The notes beneath the pieces are model-generated. The model saw nothing but the letters and a program-made list of their open reading frames with translations, had not been told where the DNA came from and ran no database searches. The translations under genes were made by a program, and so were the position numbers. Shown in pieces: positions 58,159 through 64,000 of a stretch of DNA of 64,000 nucleotides (positions are counted from its first letter, which is position 1; every line of letters begins with the position of its first letter). Source of the stretch: Hydrangea macrophylla (lineage: Eukaryota; Streptophyta; Magnoliopsida; Cornales; Hydrangeaceae); assembly GCA_033977485.1 (NCBI GenBank), contig CM066994.1:29028637-29092636 (forward strand), read 5' to 3'.

Positions 58159-60681
58159 TGTCACACCATAACCCGCCTCGGGCAAGTTATGACACGTGTA
58201 ACAAGCCCACACGTTCAAAACACCCTTAATTCATTAAGAAACACATGAATTAGACCTCATAAAACAGCTCCGTTGACACAAAACAGACCCAAGGGCAAAA
58301 TGGTCATTAATAAAGTATAGCAAATTTTATATGGAAAGATAGCTCTTTGAGTCCCGGTTCCAACGCAAAAAAACGGTGCGCGAATCCGAGTTTTCTAGAG
58401 AGAGTTATGCTTGTTTCCGTAAAAGGCATCGAGGCTGAACCCAGAGTAACGGATCGATTCGCCCCAGACCCGGATCGATCCGGATTTAGCAGATTGTTAT
58501 TTTCTGCAGTTCCTGATCCCCCGGATCGATCCGCACTTGACCCGGATCGATCCGGTTTGTGCAGATTGGTTTTTCTGCTGCTAAAACACTGCTAAAAACA
58601 GTTCAAACTTTTCCCAAATCCTATAATTGATTCCAATCATCAAGAAAACTTTTGGAAACACTTCTCAACCACCCGTGAACATATCCACAACATTTTTAAA
58701 CCTTTCTAAAACATTTAGAAGCATAATCTAAGCACATACAAGTGAAGAACAAGCCATGGGAAATCCATTTTCACAACCTAGTAAGAAAAAGGAAAGTTCT
58801 TAACAAAGTGAACTCAAAATCCAAATAAATTCCATGGAACTTATAGAAACCATCTTCAAACATGGAACCAAGTTCTTTCGACATTCAAACATGTACATTA
58901 TCTCATTTGAAAGGTGCTTTAACATTCAAATTCATTAACCCATTCACTTGAACCTCAACTTGCGTCATATTACTCCCAATCCATACATGCCATTTCAAAA
59001 TTAGGAAACAAGATAAGCTTTACAACCCAAATTACTAGTTCCTACCATATACACTCCTAATATACATAACTTGCAACTTGCAAGCTCAACTCATGGGTTG
59101 GAGCATAAACAACCACCATACCCAACTTTACATATTATAAGTTTTAAAAAGAACCCAAGATACATTTACATTGCTAACCAAAAGATACATTCTAGACACA
59201 AACTAACTAGGCATATGAACACATATACACATGGACACTACTCCCACGCCCACCCGTCGTGCGGATCATTTCCTCTCCTCGTCTCGCTTGGTACCAGGGA
59301 TGGTTATTCAATAACCACAACAGAAATATATTTTCGTTTAAGCTTTCGCTTAGTGAGAGAACTAATCATGCCATTGGAATGCAAAGTATGTAAATGCAGC
59401 AATCAATGTAAACATCAACAAATTGATCTTTAGGAAAGTCAAGTCATTCCAGCCACCACCCCCGGGTCCTTCTCACCCCGGATCTTTCTCACTTTTGGCG
59501 CATATAGCGCAACACACACTCTCTTGTGACCCCGAAGGCGTCACCGGCATTTCATTGTGGTCGTCACCACGTCCTACTCATTGAGGACTTCCTATCCCTT
59601 ACATATGGGACCTATAAATGGTGACCACTACTTGACTTCCCTTTGATCCATATAAGCACATAAGCAATTTCAACACATAAGCATAGCAATTTCATAATTT
59701 TTGACATGCTTTAATCCAAAATTCAACAACATATATATACATGAGCATGAGTTTAGCAACTATGATCAACAATTATCACACTATACTAAACATCCAATTG
59801 AAAGATTAGGACACTCACCTCCTCGATTTACTAGCGATTAAGCCTAGATTTTCCCAATCTCTTGCTAATTTCCAACCCAAATTTCACCAATGTAATTCCT
59901 ACATAAGTTTGGTATCAAGAACATCGTCTATTAAAAATGGTTGCCGTAAAAACGTTGCCGAAAACAAAAATAAATTACATGCATGTGATCCTCTTACCTC
60001 CACGAGTCCAAAAGTGGTCTCGGATCGTGAATCCGACGCCGGACGACGAAGGAACGGCAAGAAACGTCGTCGAGAATTTTCGTCGCTGACTCGGGTGCTC
60101 TCGTTCTCTCCAAGCTTGTGAATCTCCAGCTATATTTTGTGTCTTGGAGACACATATCAACACATGCATATGTGTTGTATCAACTTTCTATTAATTATAT
60201 TTACCTCCCTTGACTTTCTTTAAATTTTATTATGAAACCCCCATGTTAATTACATTAACTACCCACATTTTCTAAAAGGATTTAATCTAAGTCTCGCGTG
60301 GGTCCCAAACGTGGTCCCACATAAATTATGAGGTTACTATAAAACCTACCAATTATCAATTTTATTCAAATACGCCCTCATATGGGTACCCAAAACTGGT
60401 CCCCTTACCTATCATAAGACATAATTATAACTTTAGGCATTTAAACAAATATGCACATAACATATAATGACATCAAAATGCAATTATTCGAATTAGACCC
60501 TCGTTGGGCCCCACTTTTATACCAGTCTCGCCTTTCAAAGGATTTTCATCTGTGTCCGCATTTGAACACCTTTTCACATGTGGGTTCATAACCCCACCTT
60601 AATTCGTTTTATATATTAATTCCCATTAATTAACACATACTAATAGCATATTAATCTTCTTTTCCGGGTACGGGTGTTACA
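58159..60681 (-). repeat. E4 5' LTR
   Basis: 2,523 bp, partner of 50918-53439. By eye, about 12 differences fall in the 410 bases nearest 58159 and about 30 in the 640 bases nearest 60681, but none in the roughly 1.47 kb between (about 58566-60040). The GGATCGATCC palindromes recur at about 58451-58555. Confidence 0.95.
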
Positions 60682-60686
60682 AGTGT

Positions 60687-61684
60687 ACATATATAAATGT
60701 AGAGACTTTTCACTGAAGTGGTTTTATTGTTGAACCTATGCCTATGCAAGAACCATAAAGTGCCCTTATTACTAACTAGCCCTTATAAAATTACTTATTC
60801 ATACTTATATTTATAATGATAATTGATAAATTCAACAAATTTAATATCTCACTAAATTTGATGTCTTAAAAAAAAAGTAATATAATTTAATTATGGTTGC
60901 AAGAATGTTTTAAAAAAAAATAAAGATGCGACTTCACAACCAACTGGGAAAAAAAAACGAGATACTGGTTGGAAGCACGGGGAGTAAGTTGGAGATAATC
61001 ATAATCATGTTCAATGTAATTACTATCACAAAATAATGAAGCATAGCGGTGTGTAACGTTTGAAGCAATACTTTGATAGCTTCATTTGCTGCTCAACAAT
61101 TTGATTGTAGTCAATGAGATTATTAGAGGTTTAGGACTGATTATGAGGCATCATTTCGTGCTTACACGAGTTGGACTGAATATTGTCACCATATCTATAA
61201 GACGCATAATGTTCCTCTTTGTGAATACTCGGAGCCTGGACCTGTTTATGCCCCAGCTTGACACTCTACAGCCGATTGGATGTAAATCTGTTAGATGAAC
61301 AACCATGTGTATTTTTGATGTCTTATTAGCTCATTATGTGTTTGTATGTAACTTTCTTTTCTATGAAATGTTTTATGTATTTTATAACCTGTTTGACTGT
61401 AGATTGATGACTAAATCATAATGTATTTCCAATTTAAACTATATATTATTGATATAATTACATACATATACCTCTCAAAGGATCAATTAATCAATTGTTA
61501 GTTTTATATGTGCATACAGTTAAAATTAAAAGTCTTGTTTTCACAAGCTTCTTAATGTTTTCAAAATTTTCAGGTTTTTTTCACATGTTTCAGAAACGAA
61601 ACTGAAACGTTTCTGTTTCCTGGCTCAATAAAACAATAGACCGAATAGAAATTTATTCCTTGTCTCCAAAACTCTCTCTATGGG
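60687..61684. other. Intergenic sequence with possible degraded coding fragment
   Basis: Mostly AT-rich. Around 61135-61260 the plus strand has a stretch of coding-like composition (Y-E-A-S-F-R-A-Y onward), soon broken by stops. I could not assign it. It may be a relic of a transposase or of a host gene. Confidence 0.25.
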
Positions 61685-61692
61685 ATTCAAAC

Positions 61693-62299
61693 TAGGGGTG
61701 TCATTTGGAACGGAAATTCCGATTCCGACCGATTCCGATCCGAAAAATTCCGATTTTGGCAACTAAATATGCATTCCGAATTTCCGAATTCCGAAAATTC
61801 TGAAAAAAATTGGATCGGAATCGGAATTGTTTTTAGAATTTCAAAAATTCCGAAAAATTTCCGAAAATATTCCAAAATTGTATTTTCCGAAACTTTTCCG
61901 AAAATATTCCGAAATATTCTGAAAAATTTCCGAACATATTCCGAAATTGTATTTTTCGAAACTTTTCTGAAAATATTCCGAAAATTGTGTTCATCCCACA
62001 TCGAAAAAACACAAAAAATGGGATGTGATGTGCTTCTATAAAAGGCCTACAAGTCTCAAGTGAAATCCCATTAAGCTTGAATTCCGAATATTCTGAAAAA
62101 TTCCGAAAATATTCCGAATATTCCGAAAAATTTTGAATCTGATGAAATTCCAAAAATTCCGAAATTTCAGAATCGGAAACAATTTTGGAATTTCCGAAAT
62201 TTCGGAACGGAATTCGGAATGTATTTTTGGCTTCCAAAAATTTTGGAATTTTTTCCGAAAGGGGTGTTTCCGATCCGTTCCGGCCGAAACACACCCCTA
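61693..62299. mobile_element. hAT-like non-autonomous element with TTCCGAAA-rich interior
   Basis: Flanked by a perfect 8-bp duplication ATTCAAAC (61685-61692 and 62300-62307). Ends TAGGGGTGT and ACACCCCTA are inverted repeats. The interior is built of ATTCCGAAAATATTCCG-type units and their complements, so it is largely self-complementary. Frames such as 61833-62294 reflect these units. Confidence 0.88.
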
Positions 62300-62462
62300 A
62301 TTCAAACTCATGTTTCTTATCAAAGTTAACTCCTAATAAAACTTAACCGATCAAAGTTTTCATCTTTTTCAAAAACACCATTGATTTAATTTAATATTAT
62401 TTTACTAAAATAACAATCTCACCTCGTATTTTAAAAAAAAAATTAGAAAAGACCGCGCCTAG

Positions 62463-62981
62463 TGTCATGGCTTGGCATTTTGTCAAACATTTGGTGGGCA
62501 TCCTATGGAAGAATGTTCTAGTGCATTGCATAACTTATCCATTCTAGAAGAATCTACGACTTCCTATGTGCTTTTATATCTTGTACATTGTAGACTTTGA
62601 TAGAGAATTTTAGAAGTGGTAGAGCTTGTAAATATCTAGATATATCCTAGGAGTACATTCTGGAGAATTGATGATAACCGTCAAATCGAAATGATTTATA
62701 CCGTCCATTGTATTCTTAGTTCCCTATAAAAATGAGAGACCTCATTTGGTCACACCATCCAAAAGTTGTAAAGCATTTTAGAGCAATGCAATATTCTTTC
62801 TCCCAACTCTCTAACTCTTCTCTACTTTGAGTGTTAGCAAGGCTTTTTTATCTTACAGTAGTGGGGGTGGGGGTGAGTCTAAGTGCTCACGGGAAGCTGT
62901 TAAAAAATTCAAAGCCCATGACACTATGGTCTACCTAATCTCTTGTGTAATTTCTACTAATGCCTAGGGAAAATCGCGACA
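62463..62981 (+). repeat. Possible Copia-like solo LTR
   Basis: It begins TGTCATGGCTTGGC and ends near CGCGACA, with a TATA-like CCCTATAAAAATGAGAGACC at about 62723-62742 followed by a leader-like C/T-rich stretch. CCTAG precedes it and recurs a few bases beyond its end, so the duplication is not convincing. No internal region is present. Confidence 0.35.
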
Positions 62982-64000
62982 GTCAGGCTTTGCCTAGCGC
63001 CTAGGAACTGCCAAACGGCCGCCTAGGCCGATTTTTAAAACACTGCAGAAAACAAAATATGCTTGCAAGATCTGAAAGAAAGAAAAAATAATTACAGAAA
63101 GATGCTTATGAAAAAAACACACACATGTTTGCCTTAAAAATAAAACAAAAAAAGAGAACAAAAAACATTGAATGTAAAGAAGCAAGATCTGTGAAAGAAT
63201 GAAAAAAAAAATTTACAGAAAGAAAAGGAAAAAAACACACACACATGTTTGCCTTTAAAAAAAAAAGAAAAGAAAAAATAAGCAAGATTTGAAAGACATA
63301 AAGAAAAAAAAAATTACAGAACGAAAAGATAAAAAATACAAAAATACAAAATAAAACACACACACACACACACACGTTTGTCTAAACAAAAAAACAAAAA
63401 AACAATATACAAAGAAGCAAGATCTGTGAAAGAAACAAAGAAAAAAAATTACAAAAGGAGGAGTGTTTTTTTCAGATCGGGTGGAAAGGGAGAACAGATG
63501 CTTACCGGAGAGGGAGAAGAAGACCAGAGAGGGAGGAAAAGGCCGAAGAGGGAGGAGAAGGCTGACGGTGAGGGGCATTTTTAAAATTTTGTTTTTTTAT
63601 CCCATCTCATATCTCACTCACTCTAATCCGCCCTAATACCACCCCCCATGAATGGACTTATCCCAAACTGAGTGGGATAAAAATCCCCTAGAGATTATTT
63701 TTCTCCTATCCGATGGCGCACTAAACACAACATAGGATAACTTATATTCTATCTGACCTCCTTATCCGTCCGGTTAAACATGACTTAGAGGTGTACGTGG
63801 TCAGTTTTTGTCAATTTTTGGTGGTTTTAAAACCGACTTGGTGATTTAAGCTTGTACATTTATTTTAAAAATCGACCAATAGATGGTGGGTCAGTTTGAT
63901 TTCGGTGAATTTTCAAATTTTCTTGAGCACCCCTTACAAATACCCCTTAAACTTTCAAAACAGAGCATTCAATTTGAAACTAGAACAAACTTGAGGGATA
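62982..64000. other. Low-complexity DNA, no gene seen
   Basis: A CCTAGG-rich segment (62990-63035) resembling small transposon ends is followed by imperfect repeats of an A-rich block with CACACA runs and ACATGTTTGCC (near 63120, 63245 and 63375), then GA-rich sequence (63490-63570). No reading frame here looks like a gene. Confidence 0.5.

Larger units (their letters stand above)
50918..60681 (-). mobile_element. E4: complete Tekay-type chromovirus (9.8 kb)
   Basis: Two LTRs (50918-53439 and 58159-60681) begin TGTAACACCCG on the minus strand and end GGGTGTGACA or TATGGTGTGACA. They are flanked by the 5-bp duplication AGTGT (50913-50917 and 60682-60686). Primer site, gag-pol and polypurine tract are in minus orientation, so the right LTR is the 5' LTR. 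A chromodomain follows integrase (53489-53740), which places it among chromoviruses. LTR length and terminal motifs suit the Tekay/Del branch. Confidence 0.95.

Noticed and set aside
61833..62294. A Phe/Arg/Asn-rich ORF
   Set aside because: It is made of TTCCGAAA units inside a hAT-like element.

Overview
This window is plant nuclear DNA, most likely from a eudicot. The evidence is one recognisable spliced host gene, encoding Mediator subunit MED28 on the minus strand at 44632-46275 with a probable 5' UTR exon near 48445-48610, set among nested plant-type LTR retrotransposons (Ty3/gypsy Athila, Tekay-like chromovirus and Tat-like lineages) and small DNA transposons (hAT, Stowaway, MULE-type and other foldback elements). 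No bacterial or organellar features were seen.

Left 40 kb: a transposon nest. An old Ty3/gypsy element, called X here (minus strand), survives only as pieces of its pol gene at 8342-8592, 25160-25579 and 39172-40111. Three insertions split it. (1) An LTR fragment (6755-8341), itself hit by element E1, a gypsy element whose 5' LTR (4368-6754), primer binding site and gag-pol (1-3847, minus) run off the left edge. (2) A complete 16.6-kb Athila-type element (8593-25159) with CTCAT target duplications, an interrupted gag-pol, an intact third (env-position) ORF, and a solo LTR (21345-23376, duplication GAAAG) in its 3' region. (3) A 13.6-kb Tat-like element without coding capacity, called E2 (25580-39171, minus), with a 3.2-kb 5' LTR, a 3' LTR truncated to 531 bp, and an interior dominated by arrays of short hairpins. 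A Copia-like LTR fragment begins at 40112.

Middle (41-50.5 kb): the low-copy part. It holds MED28 and many small DNA transposons: a MULE-type MITE (41555-41760), a hAT derivative (43457-43960), foldback elements in the MED28 introns, further foldback elements at 48670-49487, and a hAT-like element (49635-50468) containing a Stowaway MITE.

Right (50.9-64 kb): a complete Tekay-type chromovirus, called E4 (50918-60681, minus, duplication AGTGT). Its gag-pol-chromodomain reading frame is broken by three stops and one frameshift. It is followed by another hAT-like element (61693-62299), a Copia-like LTR candidate and low-complexity DNA.

The most unusual signal is in E2. Four separate tandem arrays (three in the interior, one in the LTR) are each built from a short inverted repeat whose two arms change together (for example GAGTC/GACTC against GAGCC/GGCTC), which suggests selection or templating for hairpin structure. 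The 3' LTR of E2 stops inside the loop of one of these hairpins, without target duplication and with about 215 bp of target lost. The E2 primer binding site extends into a roughly 50-nt stretch shaped like the 3' half of tRNA-Arg, anticodon arm included. Several other LTR families here carry their own, different palindrome clusters.

All coordinates, repeat counts and divergence figures were read by eye; lineage names rest on motif recognition and not on database searches.
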